Below, piece after piece: positions 10,320 to 22,269 of a DNA stretch of 64,000 bases. Numbering within the stretch: the first letter of the stretch is position 1; each line of letters starts with the position of its first letter. A program made the translations under genes and the position numbers. Below the pieces are notes generated by a model. That model was not told the DNA's origin. It ran no database searches and saw nothing but the letters and a program-made list of their open reading frames with translations. Source of the stretch: Pleurodeles waltl (Eukaryota > Chordata > Amphibia > Caudata > Salamandridae); contig NC_090441.1 of NCBI RefSeq assembly GCF_031143425.1, forward strand, positions 221,212,928 to 221,276,927. Reading direction: 5' to 3'.

Positions 10320-12830
10320 GTAATTCAACCTGGAGGAGGAGTCACCATAGTCCATAGGAACACCCTCCTCCTCTCAACCACCATCAAGACACAGAACAAG
10401 CCTACCACCACCAAACACCTACACTTCCAAATTCAGACCAACTTGAACACCTCCCTTTGTGGCATGCTCATCTACAGACCACCCGGACCATGACTCCAAT
10501 TCAACAAAACCTTTGCCGACCTCATTGGCCCCTACGCGCCTGCCTCCACTGACTACATTCTACTCTGTGACTTCAACTTCCACCTTGAAAACCACAACAA
10601 CCCTAGTACCTCATCCCGCGTGGACAACCTTTCCACCCTTGATCTCAAACAACCATTCAACACCGCCGAACACCATTAGATCGACCACTGATGTGTCGAC
10701 TTCACTCTTACGAAGACTACCGCACACCACCAAGCCCCCCACCCCAAGGAGAAACTGGAGCAAAGTCACTGAAGCCTACGACTCAGCACACAACCTGCAT
10801 CGCCGGATTACAGAATGCACCAACACCATAGCCCCACTAAGAAAACCCACCGGAAACCAGCCCCGGAGAAAACATAACTGGTTCATGACAGAGCTCCTAG
10901 AATACAAACGCAACTGCAGACGACTGGAATGAAAATGGTGGAACAGCAAAACAAACGCAATCTGCACAGCCTACAAAGGCGCAGTCACCACGCACCACCA
11001 GTGCATCAGAGCCTCCAAGAAAGCTGCAATTCAAGAATGCATCAGCACCAATGCACACAACACCCAGGAGATATTCACCAGATTCAAAGAATTCACGAAT
11101 CCCAGATGAGACACCTCAGACATGCCCCCTCTCGAGACCTCTGTGACAACCTTGCCACCTTTTTCCACCAGAAAATCCAAGACATATACAAAGGATTAAA
11201 GAATGAAAACCCACCCCCACCACCCACCAGCATCACCACGGACCCCATACCCCAGACCCTGAACATCTGGACCCCTATCTCTACAGTAGACATCCAGAAA
11301 CTCATGAACTCCATCCATTCAGGGGCACCCTCAGACCCATGCCCACATCACATCTTCAATCTGGCTAGCACCAGCATCGCACCAGAGCTCTGCCGGACTA
11401 TCAACTGTTCCATTGAAACCGCCACTTTCCCATCTGACTGGAAATATGCCGAGATCAATCTGCTTCTAAAGAAACCCTTAGCCGACCGAAGGGAGATGAA
11501 AAATTACAGACACATCTTGCTGCTTCCCTTCCCAGCCAGGGTAACAGAAAAGGCCATCAACGTGCAATTGACAAAGTTCCTTGAGTCAAACCACATCCTA
11601 GACCCCTCACAGTCCGGCTTTAGGAGCAACCACACCACTGAGACAGCCCTCCTCACTGCCACTAATGACATTGGTGCCATACTGGGCCATGGAGACACGG
11701 CTGCTCTCATCCTCCTCGACCTCTCTGCTGCTTTCGACATAGTCTCCCACTCCACCGCTTGCACCAGACTCCACAACGCTGGTGTCTCAAACAAAGCACT
11801 GGAAGGGATTTGATCCTTCCTGACCTGAAGAACTCAGAGTGTCAGGCTCCCACCGTACACTTTGGTGCCCAATGAAACCTGCTGCGGAGTACCCCAGGGA
11901 TCCTCACTAAGTCCGAACCTCTTCAACATCTACATGGCCCCTCTTGCTAAGATCATCAGGCAGCATGGACTAAACATTGTCTCCTATGCCGACAACACCC
12001 AACTGATCCTCTCACTGACCAACAACCCATAAACAGTCAAGAGAAATTTCCACAACTGTATGAGGGCAGTCACTGCATGTATGGAAGCCAGTTGACTCAG
12101 GCACAACTAAGACAAGATAGAGATCCTCATGCTTGGCTCCACCCCCTCTGCCTGGCACTACTCCTGGTGTCCAGCTGCCCTAGTAAATTCCCCCACCCCA
12201 CCAATCACACACGCAACCTAGGCATCATCTTGGACTGCACGTTTTACGTGACCAGTCAAGTCAATTCTCATTAGCCTGCTTCTACACATTGTGGCTCCTA
12301 CAGAAAATCTTCAACTGGATCCCCACTGAGACTAGAAGGACTGTCGCCCATGCCCTAGTCAGCAGCAAATTGGACTACGGCAATGCACTCTACACAGGCA
12401 TCACAAAGAAGCTACAAGCAGGACTACAGAGAATCCAGAACTTAGCAGCCAGACTCATCCTGGACATCCCCTGCCACATCCACATCTCCACCCAGCTCAG
12501 AGACCTCCACCTGCTCCAGATCGACAAACACATCACCTTCAAGCTACTGACTCACACCTGTAAGGACCTTCACAACATCGGACCCGACTACCTCAACCAC
12601 AGCCTGACCTTCTACATCCCTGTCAGGCAACTCCAATCCTCCCATCTTGCTGTCACCGCCATGCTTAGAATTTGAAAAAGCACAGCTGGAGGCATGTCAT
12701 TTTACTACCCGGCAGCCCGGACATGAAATACACTCCCACTCAACCTCAGACAGGCCACATCACTGAAGCAATTCAGGAAGGACCTCAAGGCCTCGCTCTT
12801 CGAATGATCAACTTGCCTACCACAGCGCCT
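10320..12830 (+). pseudogene. LINE copy 2 ORF2 remnant
   Basis: Endonuclease-reverse transcriptase of the same family as 2604-5840, in pieces in different frames. Recognisable pieces are the endonuclease segments LIYRPPGP (near 10475) and TDYILLCDFNFHLE (near 10545-10590), and an RT block at about 11300-11813 (NSIHSGAPSDPCPHH, QSGFRSNHTTETALL, ILLDLSAAFDI). The RT catalytic motif reads YADN instead of YADD near 11985, so a metal-binding aspartate is lost. The C-terminal part is at 12289-12675 and ends in decayed sequence before 12830. Nonfunctional. Confidence 0.8.
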
Positions 12831-12886
12831 TGAGACCCTATGTGTGATGAGCTGCGCTTTTAAATACTGATTGATTGATTGATTGG

Positions 12887-13304
12887 ATTGTGGGTGCCCC
12901 AGCGGGCAACCGGGCACCCACCAAAAACTTTTAAGAAGGACCACCTTCCAGAAGGTGATCCAGCTTGGGCTGAGGAGGTTCTGGGGCTCCCCCCACAAAT
13001 CCTAAACAAAATTTATACTCAAAAGGGTCACTTTTAATATTCTGATGTAGTGACTCTTTGAGAAGGTCAGTAAATCTGCCTGAATGAGGCAAGGACCTGC
13101 AAAATTAACTACACACGGGGCATATCTTTGTACATGAGCAGCATGGGGTTGCTTGTCTGCGAGGGGTTGGATGCAGGGCCAGGCCATAGGCTTTATGTAT
13201 ACTGAGAAATTATTACTTTATTTTAAAAGATTCCTAGAAATTCACTTAAAAAACAAAGGTTGAACTCACATTCTATTTATGAATAGTAGTTCTATCTTAC
13301 TTTA
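12887..13304. other. Unassigned stretch
   Basis: Sequence between the LINE tail and the CA-rich repeat. It contains a short duplicated CGGGCACCCA-like phrase near 12895-12920. Nothing else was recognised. Confidence 0.4.
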
Positions 13305-14095
13305 CATTAAAAAACACAGACACTCACACACCCAGTTAGAGACCCACAGAGACACTCTTACATCCACTTACAGAACTTAAGTACACTCAACCCAACTCAT
13401 AGACCCACTCATACACTTACACACCCAATCACAGACTCTCATAGACTCACACAGGCAATCATGGACCCACTCGGACAATCATATGCACCTAATAATAGAA
13501 TCACGCAGACACTCCCACACCCATTCACTGCCCCCCATATGCATTAATACAGCCATTCACAAACTCAGACAGACACTCATACATCAACTCGTAGACTGAC
13601 AGGGACACTCATACTCCCATTCACAGAATCAGACAGACACTGACACACTTATTCTAGACCATAGAGACACACTCACACCTCCCTTAGACCATATATACTT
13701 GTACATCCACTCAGAGACTCAGACAGTCAGAGAACCACCCACAGACTGATACAGATACATGGGCACCCTGTTTTGGACCCGCATCAACATTCACACAGCC
13801 ACTGACAGAACCAGACAGACACTCACAGCCTTACTGACAGACCAACATGAACACTTGCTCTCACAGTAACACTCATGTAGACACTCACACGCTCACTCAC
13901 AGACCCCATATACACTCACATACCTACTCACAGACCCTCATATACGTTCACACACCTAATCACAGACCACACTGTACAGTCATAAACCCACTCACACACC
14001 CAGACAGACACCCTCACACAAACTCACAGACTCAGGCATACAGTGGCATACCCAGTCACTCATTAATAAAAACACTCACACATATACTGACACAT
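13305..14095. repeat. Degenerate CA-rich tandem repeat
   Basis: Irregular repetition of phrases such as CAGACACTCACACACCCA and CACAGACCC, with a base composition close to the 32 bp satellite at 22-38 kb. It may be a decayed relative of that satellite or an independent expansion. The period is too irregular to state by eye. Confidence 0.65.
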
Positions 14096-15094
14096 GCTTC
14101 AGTGTTGCTGGTGTGCTTTTGGTTTGTGAATCAGCGATGGACCCAGGGAGCAATAGGAGAAATAAATAACATTAAATTGAAAAAGAAATACATCTGCTTT
14201 TGGTAAAAAGGTTGGCTCTGAAAAGAGCCTTTGTGTTTATGATGTGCATGTGATAACTATACATAAAAAAGATGTAATCTTTCAAGTTCACACCCTGCTG
14301 CCTTTCTCTGTCAAGTGAACTCCATTTTTTTATATATACCATCCATATGAAAGAATTAATTATCATGGTATAAATAGCCCATGTTATGGTGTCTGAGGAA
14401 TGCAGAAACAGTTTTGGTAACATGTTTCCTGGATTTGTCTATCATTGGACAGAATTCACTTGCCCACTTCCACTTCTGCCTTTGGCAAATGTTAGACAAT
14501 ACCAAGGCAGTTTGTGGGAAAAGTGCTATTAATTTTCCAAACATATCCTTCACTGGGATTTCCACTCTTACCTCAATAACAGTGCCTAGGGCATGGCCAC
14601 CACAGTGTCTGGAAGTCACAATCTCAATGTCTGGGTGTTGGCAATCCATAATGCTTTCAACAAAAAGCAGCAATTAATGCCACTGTAATGCTCTCTGTCC
14701 ACGCCAAGTAAAATCCACACTAGGTAAATCCAGATCCCTGTCAATGCCACTCTTTCTAGCACTTTCTCTGGCCCAAAATGTAAACTATGATCCACAGTCT
14801 GAGCATTTTGGAGAGAATCTAGAGTAGCACACAAGAGAAGACGGCAGCTGAATGAGACAAATTTCAAATGAAAGGCAGTGAAATTCAAGTCTAGGAACTA
14901 AAGTTTATAAAATGATATTTGATTGAATGTTGTAAATATGCTGGGGCTGAAAATTAAGTAGTGATATTGAGATAATAGTAAGTAGACATGTTCTCAGCTT
15001 TGGACCAATAACTGAAAAGTAATGTTTGGGATATGCCTCTAATATCAAGCACTCAACCACACCTGCCACAGTCAGTTCAGAAGTTAGCATGCTG
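14096..15094. other. Unassigned stretch, possibly transposon remnant
   Basis: AT-rich DNA. Minus-strand open frames of 105 codons (14673-14356) and 90 codons (14888-14616) overlap but carry no domain I recognise. The sequence joins directly to the Gmr1-like leader at about 15095, so this may be the site where that element was truncated. Confidence 0.35.
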
Positions 15095-15325
15095 CTCTCA
15101 GAACTTTTTGGAAAGACAGAAAAAAAACTTTTTAAACTTTTAAGAACTTTTTGAAAGTTTAGAAGTACTTTTCAGCACTTTAGAAAAGAGTGAAAAGAGG
15201 AAATGCAAAACTTTTTAGCTATGTGTACACACACTGAACTTGTTTTGTATATTTTTCTCTTATGAAAAGTACAATGACAAGAGTGGTAAGTAGTCTCAAA
15301 GCACTTATCCCACCGCTGCCACCAA
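15095..15325 (-). mobile_element. 5' leader of a truncated Gmr1-like element
   Basis: It matches the leader of the element at 59230-59478 closely: runs of AACTTTTT, then TACTTTTCAGCACTT, then CACTGAACTTGTTTTG, then CTTATGAAAAGTACAA, and finally the primer binding site. It sits next to the LTR at 15326. The gag gene that should follow is absent, so the element body has been lost or replaced. Confidence 0.8.
15307..15324 (-). other. Primer binding site complementary to tRNA-Leu(UAG)
   Basis: The plus strand reads ATCCCACCGCTGCCACCA, the 3' end of vertebrate tRNA-Leu(UAG) including CCA as I recall it. The minus strand is therefore an 18 nt complement beginning TGG. It sits two bases inside the LTR boundary at 15326, where a minus-strand DNA primer should anneal. 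Confidence 0.8.
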
Positions 15326-18302
15326 TGTAGGAGGCTGGACTGGCTTGTAGTGAGTACCTAGGGGTACTTGCACCTTGCACCAGTCCCAGTTATCCCTTAT
15401 TAGTGTATAGGGTGTCTAGCAGCTTAGGCTGATAGATAATGGTAGCTTAGCAGAGCGGCTTAGGCTGAACTAGGAGACGTGTGAAGCTACTACAGCACCA
15501 CAAGTGTCACTTGCACAATATCATAAGAAAACACAATACACAGTTATACTAAAAATAAAGGTACTTTATTTTTATGACAATATGCCAAAGTATCTTAGAG
15601 TGTACCCTCAGTGAGAGGATAGGAAATATACACAAGATATATGTACACAATACTAAAAATATGCAGTATAGTCTTAGAAAACAGTGCAAACAATGTATAG
15701 TTACAATAGGATGCAATGGGGACACATAGGGATAGGGGCAACACAAACCATATACTCCAAAAGTGAAATGCGAACCACGAATGGACCCCAAACCTATGTG
15801 ACCTTGTAGAGGGTCGCTGGGACTATTAGAAAATAGTGAGAGTTAGAAAATTAGCCCTCCCCAAGACCCTGAGAAGTGAGTGCAAAGTGCACTAAAGTTC
15901 CCCCAAAGACAAAGAAGTCGTGATAGAGGAATAATGCAGGAAAGACACAAACCAACAATGCAACAACTGTGGATTTCCAATCTAGGGTACCTGTGGAACA
16001 AGGGAACCAAGTCCAAAAGTCACAAGCAAGTCGGAGATGGGCATATGCCCAGGAAATGCCAGCTGTGGATGCAAAGAAGCTTCTATTGGACAGAAGAAGC
16101 TGAGGTTTCTGCAGGAACGAAAAGGGCTAGAGACTTCCCCTTTGGTGGACGGATCCCTCTCGCCGTGGAGAGTCGTGAAAAAGTGTTTTCCCGCCAAAAG
16201 AAAGCCAACAAGCCTTGCTAGCTGCAAATCATGTGGTTAGTGTTTTTGGATGCTGCTGTGGCCCAGGAAGGACCAGGAGGTCGCAAATTGGACAAGGAGG
16301 TAGAGGGGACATCGAGCAAGAGAAGGAGCCCTCTCAGCAGCAGGTAGCACCCGGAGAAGTGCCAGAAACAGGCACTACAAGGATGCGTGAAACGGTGCTC
16401 ACCCGAAGTTACACAAAGGAGTCCCACGTCGCCAGAGACCAACTTGGAAAGTCGTGCAATGCAGGTTAGAGTGCCGTGGACCCAGGCTTGGCTGTGCACA
16501 AAGGATTTCCGCCGGAAGTGCACAGGGGCCGGAGTAGCTGCAAAAGTCGTGGTTCCCAGCAATGCAGTCTAGCGAGGTGAGGCAAGGACTTACCTCCACC
16601 AAACTTGGACTGAAGAGTCACTGGACTGTGGGGACCACTTGGACACAGTTGCTGGATTCGAGGGACCTCGCTCGTCGTGATGAGAGGAGACCCAAGGGAC
16701 CGGTAATGCAGCTTTTTGGTGCCTGCGGTTGCAGGGGGAAGATTCCATTGACCCACGGGAGATTTCTTCGGAGCTTCTAGTGCAGAGAGGAGGCAGACTA
16801 CCTCCACAGCATGCACCACCAGGAAAACAGTCGAGAAGGCGGCAGGATCAGCGTTACAGAGTTGCAGTAGTCGTCTTTGCTACTTTGTTGCAGTGTTGCA
16901 GGCTTCCAGAGCGGTCAGCAGTCGATTCCTTGGCAGAAGGTGAAGAGAGAGATGCAGAGGAACTCTGATGAGCTCTTGCATTCGTTATCTAAAGATTCCC
17001 CAGAGACAGAGACCCTAAATAGCCAGAAAAGAGGGTTTGGCTACTTAGGAGAGAGGATAGGCTACTAACACCTGAAGGAGCCTATCAGAAGGAGTCTCTG
17101 ACGTCACCTGGTGGCACTGGCCACTCAGAGCAGTCCAGTGTGCCAGCAGCACCTCTGTTTCCAAGATGGCAGAGGTCTGGAGCACACTGGAGGAGCTCTG
17201 GACACCTCCCAAGGGAGGTGCACGTTAGGGGAGTGGTCACTCCCCTTTCCTTTGTCCAGTTTCGCACCAGAGCAGGGCTAAGGGGTCCCTGAACTGGTGT
17301 AGACTGGCTTATGCAGAATTGGGCACATCGGTGGCCAAGAAAGCATTTCCAGAGGCTGGGGGAGGCTACTCCTCCCCTGCCTTCACACCATTTTCCAAAG
17401 GGAGAGGGTGTAACACCCTCTCTCAGAGGAAGTCCTTTGTTCTGCCATCCTGGGACAAGCCTGGCTTGACCCCAGGGGGGCAGAAACCTGTCTGAGGGGT
17501 TGGCAGCAGCTGCAGTGAAACCCCAGGAAAGGCAGTTTGGCAGTACCAGGGTCTGTGCTACAGACCACTGGGATCATGGAATTGTGCCAATAATGCCAGG
17601 ATGGCATAGAGGGGGCAATTCCATGATCTTAGACATGTTACATGGCCATATTCGGAGTTACCATTGTGAAGCTACATATAGGTAGTGACCTATATGTAGT
17701 ACACACGTGTAATGGTGTCCCCGCACTCACAAAGTTCAGGGAATTGGCCCTGAACAATGTGGGGGCACCTTGGCTAGTGCCAGGGTGCCCTCACACTAAG
17801 TAACTTTGCACCTAACCTTTACCAGGTAAAGGTTAGACATATAGGTGACTTATAAGTTACTTAAGTGCAGTGTAAAATGGCTGTGAACCTTATTTCACTC
17901 AGGCTGCAGTGGCAGGCCTGTGTAAGAATTGTCAGAGCTCCCTATGGGTGGCAAAAGAAATGCTGCAGCCCATAGGGATCTCCTGGAACCCCAATACCCT
18001 GGGTACCTCAGTACCATATACTAGGGAATTATAAGGGTGTTCCAGTAAGCCAATGTAAATTGGTAAAATTGGTCACTAGCCTGTTAGTGACAATTTGAAA
18101 GAAATGAGAGAGCATAACCACTGAGGTTCTGATTAGCAGAGCCTCAGTGAGACAGTTAGTCACTACACAGGTTACACATTCAGGCACACTTATGAGCACT
18201 GGGGTCCTGGTGAAGAGGGTCCCAGTGACACATACAACTAAAACAACATATATACAGTGAAAAATGGGGGTAACATGCCAGGCAAGATGGTACTTTCCTA
18301 CA
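15326..18302 (-). mobile_element. Full 2977 bp LTR of a Gmr1-like element
   Basis: It begins TGTAGGAGGCTGG and ends ACTTTCCTACA, giving the terminal inverted repeat TGTAGGA/TCCTACA. It is collinear with the LTR at 50242-53229 across its whole length. The primer binding site lies on its low-coordinate side, so it is the 5' LTR of a minus-sense element. A TATA-like CTATTTAG (minus) is at 17015-17022 and a polyadenylation signal (minus) at 15565-15570. Open frames inside it are not conserved as proteins between copies. Confidence 0.88.
15551..15573. terminator. Palindromic, two-way polyadenylation signal in the LTR
   Basis: Arms AAAAATAAAG and CTTTATTTTT flank GTA, so AATAAA is present on both strands. 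The same palindrome is at 50467-50489. In the LTR at 59479 one arm is mutated to AAAAATCAAG. Confidence 0.55.
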
Positions 18303-19238
18303 CCTGGTGCTATCAGAGGATGTTTCAAAATTGGTCACCCTGGTAACCAAGCTACAGCAGCATGGGAAGAAGGCAACAAAAAAGACTAGACTGTGAAGTA
18401 TCAGTGCTAGTGGAACAAATGCTGAATAAGGAGTGTTTGCATGCAAATGTACACAATCATACAAAGTGGAGCATAAATGACATTGTTTGGGTACAGATAA
18501 CAAAAATGATTTTCATGCTCCTGTGTGTATCCACAGATCCATGTAAACATACAGAGGGGGCTGCGCTGAGCACTGAAGTGGATCCACCCAAAGCCCCTAC
18601 TAAAACTTAAGCTTTCTTTAGAGGAGTGTTAAAAATAGTAACCAGTCAGAACTGATATAACATAAGTTAAATTTGAAAGGGAGGTTCCGATTGGTTTTGT
18701 GATTGAAGAACTTTAAAGCACAATTGACAAATTTGTCATTAATGATTCTGTCGTATGAGAGAAGTTATACCGTTATTCTGCTTGGTTTTTCACATTTTCA
18801 GTGAGAAGAAACTGATGCGGACAAACAAAAATGCAGACCATGAAACACATTAAACAGGTATGTGAATTAAGATGCAGCTTAAAACAAGTGTTAGAAAGGC
18901 GTGAGTGTATGTAAAGTGGATGAAATATAGTGGTATGTTCACAATATTAAAAGGGAACGTAAAGGGAGGCAAAAAAGTAAGAACGCATTTCTTAGCAATG
19001 TGATACAAATTAATTTGTTCTGAAAGTAGATGAAGAAAGTTAATTACAGTAAATAGATGGACAATAGATTTTTTTAACCCAGTTAGAAACACAAGCAGAT
19101 ATTTATACAGCAAACTTCACTTTGGAGAAGCAAGTAACATCACTGAAGTAGTATAGGTAGAATGTAACCGACGCATTGCACTAAAATATTTTTTTCTACT
19201 GTGATACATAATTCAGGAATTGTCACAGAGATACAGAG
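18303..19238. other. Unassigned AT-rich stretch
   Basis: Sequence flanking the LTR. No open frame longer than about 90 codons and no domain were recognised. It may contain the original target DNA of the LTR element. Confidence 0.4.
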
Positions 19239-21527
19239 TGTCACAAATGGGGTCTTTGTTTGGCAGTCATGTTACCCCCTGTCACAAGGACCCTCACTCT
19301 AGTCAGGGTAAAGGAGAATCACCCTCAGTTAACCCCTGCTCACCGCCTTGGTAGTTTAGCACGAGCAGGTAGGCTTAACTTCAGAGACAATTTGTAAAGT
19401 TTTTGTACAAACACACATAGTAATACAGTGAAAACACTACAAAATGACACAACACAGGTTTAGAAAAATAGGGAATATTTATCTAAACAAACCAAAATGA
19501 CAAAAATCCACAATATACAGTTAGAAATACAAATTTAGCACTTAAAAGCATAAAAACAGTGCCTTGAGGCACAAATACTGCAAGTTGGTATTATGCAGCA
19601 TTGTGACAGAGTTGTTTCCTACAAATGCAATGCCAATGGCGCCGTTTACAGAATCATTTGACTTCCAAGTACAGTACCTTAAGAACCAAGTAGAAAACAG
19701 GCCGGTGCACGGAGTCAGGGACAGCGGCTTCACTGGGTCCGATGCGGCATCGGTTTCCGGTGCCACAGGGCAGAAGGACAGCAGTGTCATGCAGTGGCGT
19801 TGGGTCTTCACTACAGCGCAGTGGAGGTGAAGCAGCGTCAGATCTGAATTCAGTCTCTTGGTTCAGGCAGATGCGAAGTCCAGCGGAGTCACAATGCTGC
19901 GGGACGACCTCAGAGGGTCACCATGACGTCACAGGGCTGGTGTCAGCGAAGTTGGGCGGGATCAGCGGCTGCATGACGTGAGGCCTACAGGGCTGTCGGA
20001 CTTCTACGATGTCCCCGGCAACAGGGCACGCGGCATCGTGGTTCCGGGATAGCAGAGCCAGCTCACAGGGTCATCGGGGTCGTCAGACTTCTGCCACGAC
20101 CTTGGGCAATCGCCATCACGGTTCCTGGGAGCAGCGTCCTTTGCAAAGTCACATGGTATCATCCTGCATTGCTAGACTGGTTTTTCACCAGGAATTCACT
20201 TCCAGGGGTCCAGGAATGGGAATGGCACCCTCTGGCAAGCTAGAGTCCACAGCAAGTAGACTCAGATCTGGTTAGTGAAGCCTTTGCTTCAAAACAGGAG
20301 GCAAGCTCTACTCCAAGCCATTGGAGTTACTTCTCAAGCAGGGATGTAACAAAGTCCAGTCTCTGTCCCTTTACACAGGCAGAAGCAGCAGGATAGCCCA
20401 ACACAGCAAAGTCACAGGCCAGGGCAGCACTTCTCCTCAGCTCTTCAGCTCTTCTTCAGGCAGAGGTTCCTATTTAATCCTTGAAGTGATCTAATCTTCA
20501 GGGTGTTTGGGTCCACTACTTATACTCCTTTCTGCCTTTTAAGTTGGCAAACTTAAAAAAAAAAGTCTCAAGTGTTTGCCAGGGGATTGGAGACTGCATT
20601 GTGTGAGGGCAAGCACAGCTCATTCAGGTATGAGTGACCACCACCCCCCCTCCCAGCACAGATATCTCCTCAGGATATGCAGACTACACCCAGCCCCCTT
20701 TGTGTCACTGTCTAGAGAGAGGTGCAAACAGCCCAACTGTCAAACTGACCCAGATAGGCAGCCCACAAACCAACAGAGTCAAAGAATGGTTAAAGCAAGA
20801 AAATGGCCACTATTTAAAAGTGGCTTTTTCAAACACAGTCTAAAAACAACCTTCACAAAAAGATGTATTTTTGAATTGTGAGTTCAGAGACCCCAAACTC
20901 AATAGTTCGATCTGCTCCCACTGAGGATCTGCACTTTAATAATATTTAAAGGTAGCCCCCCCATGTTAACCTATGAGAGAGATAGGCCTTGCAACAGTAA
21001 AATTCGAGTTTGACAGTATTTCACTGTCAGGACAGGTAAAACACATAAGTACATGTCCCTCCTTTAACATACACTGCACCCTGCCAATGGGGCTATCTAG
21101 GGCCTACCTTAGGGGTGCCTTACATGTAAACAAGGGAAGGTTTAGGCCTGGCAAGTGGGTACACTTGCCAAGTCGGTTTGGCAGATTAAAACTGCACACA
21201 CAGACAGTACTGCAGTGGCAGGACTGAGACATGTTTACAGGGCTACTCATGTGGGTGGCACAACCAGTGCTGCAGGCCCACTAGTAGCATTTGATTTACA
21301 GGCCCTGGGCACCTCTAGTGTACTGTACTAGACACTTACCAGTAAATCAAATATGCCAATCATGGATAAGCCAATGTACACATATAATTTATAGAGGGAA
21401 CACTTACACTTTAGCACTGGTCAGCAGTGATAAAGTGTCTAGAGCAAACAAAACAGCACACAGAAGCAACCTGGGAAACAGAGGCAAAAAGTTTGGGGAG
21501 ACCACGCCAAGGATGCCAAGTCTAACA
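19239..21527 (-). mobile_element. Candidate LTR of a second LTR-element family
   Basis: Bounded by TGTCACAAATGG and GCCAAGTCTAACA, giving TGT...ACA ends. On the minus strand a TATA-like GAGTATAAGTAG lies near 20515-20530, followed by a transcribed-region-like segment. The size of about 2.3 kb and the layout resemble the 3 kb LTRs nearby, but the sequence is unrelated to them. I find no matching target duplication and no primer binding site, so the exact ends are tentative. A solo LTR is the likeliest reading. Confidence 0.45.
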
Positions 21528-21539
21528 CATCCAACCAAA

Positions 21540-21724
21540 CAGTAATACAGATACTTACAAACCCAGGCACACAGTTACTCATCCTGATACACCGATGCAC
21601 ACACTGACGTAAACAGTAACACAATACTAACACTAACACTGATACTTATGCAGTCACTAACACACAGATATACACACTGATGCAGACTCTGATACACTCA
21701 GCTGAACACTAATATAGACACTGA
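21540..21724. repeat. Degenerate left edge of the 32 bp satellite
   Basis: Phrases such as CACACACTGATGCAGACTCTG, also present inside the main array, occur here with irregular spacing. This is the decayed margin of the array, separated from the bulk by a MITE. Confidence 0.7.
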
Positions 21725-22269
21725 GGGGGTCATTCCTACATTGGCGGGCGGCGGTCGCCGCCCGCCAAGCGGGAACCGCCGAATGACCGCAAGGCGGTCA
21801 AAAGACCGCGGCGGCCATTCTGGCTTTCCGGCTGGACCGGAGGGCGACCGCCAGAAGGCCGCCCGCAGGCCCAGCGGGAAATCCCCTTCTACGAGGATGC
21901 CGGCTCCGAATGGAGCCGGCGGAGTCGAAGGGGTGCGACGGGTGCAGTGGCACCCGTCGCGATTTTCAGTGTCTGCAAAGCAGACACTGAAAATCTTTAT
22001 GGGGCCCTGTTAGGGGGCCCCACGACTCCCCGCCAGGAACAGGATGGCGGTAAGGGGGTCGGAATCCCCATGGCGGCGCTGCAAGCAGCGCCGCCATGGA
22101 GGATTCCCTGGGCCAGGGGTAAACCAGCGGGAAACCGCCAGTTGCCCTTTTCTGACTGCGGCTTTACCACCGCGGTCAGAATGGCCCAGGAAGCACTGCC
22201 AGCCTGTTGGCGGTGCTTCCGTCATTTTAGCCCTGGCGGTCGCCTACCGCCAGGGTTAGAATGACCCCC
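21725..22269 (+). mobile_element. 545 bp Harbinger-type MITE inserted in the satellite
   Basis: Terminal inverted repeats are GGGGGTCATTC at the left and GAATGACCCCC at the right. Exact flanking TGA triplets (21722-21724 and 22270-22272) form a 3 bp target duplication; satellite text CACTGAGGCACAC is restored if one copy is removed. The GC-rich interior matches the MITE at 9716-10316 in reverse orientation. A 3 bp duplication of TNN form and the shared GGGGGTCATT end with the element at 40834 point to PIF/Harbinger. Noncoding. Confidence 0.82.
21961..21995. repeat. Perfect 16 bp stem hairpin, copy in second MITE
   Basis: Same arms and AAA loop as 10073-10107, with no mismatch between the two copies. 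Confidence 0.7.

Larger units (their letters stand above)
9115..12886 (+). mobile_element. L2/CR1-like LINE, decayed (copy 2), split by a MITE
   Basis: It is homologous along its length to LINE copy 1. The 5' UTR block TTCGAGGCCCACCTCCACCC at about 9130 matches 2398 and 1900. The endonuclease piece LIYRPPGP lies near 10475, RT pieces run from 11280 to 12010, the C-terminal LDYGNALYTGI is near 12370, and the GATT tail ends near 12886. A MITE is inserted at 9716-10316. The 5' boundary is approximate. Divergence and several frameshifts show an older insertion than copy 1. Confidence 0.8.

Noticed and set aside
14356..14888. Minus-strand frames of 90 and 105 codons as host exons
   Set aside because: No recognised domain and no convincing splice context. 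Left as unassigned, possibly a transposon remnant.
15880..16968. Several 60-117 codon frames within the LTRs
   Set aside because: Not conserved as protein between the LTR copies at 1, 15326, 50242 and 59479, and no domains recognised.
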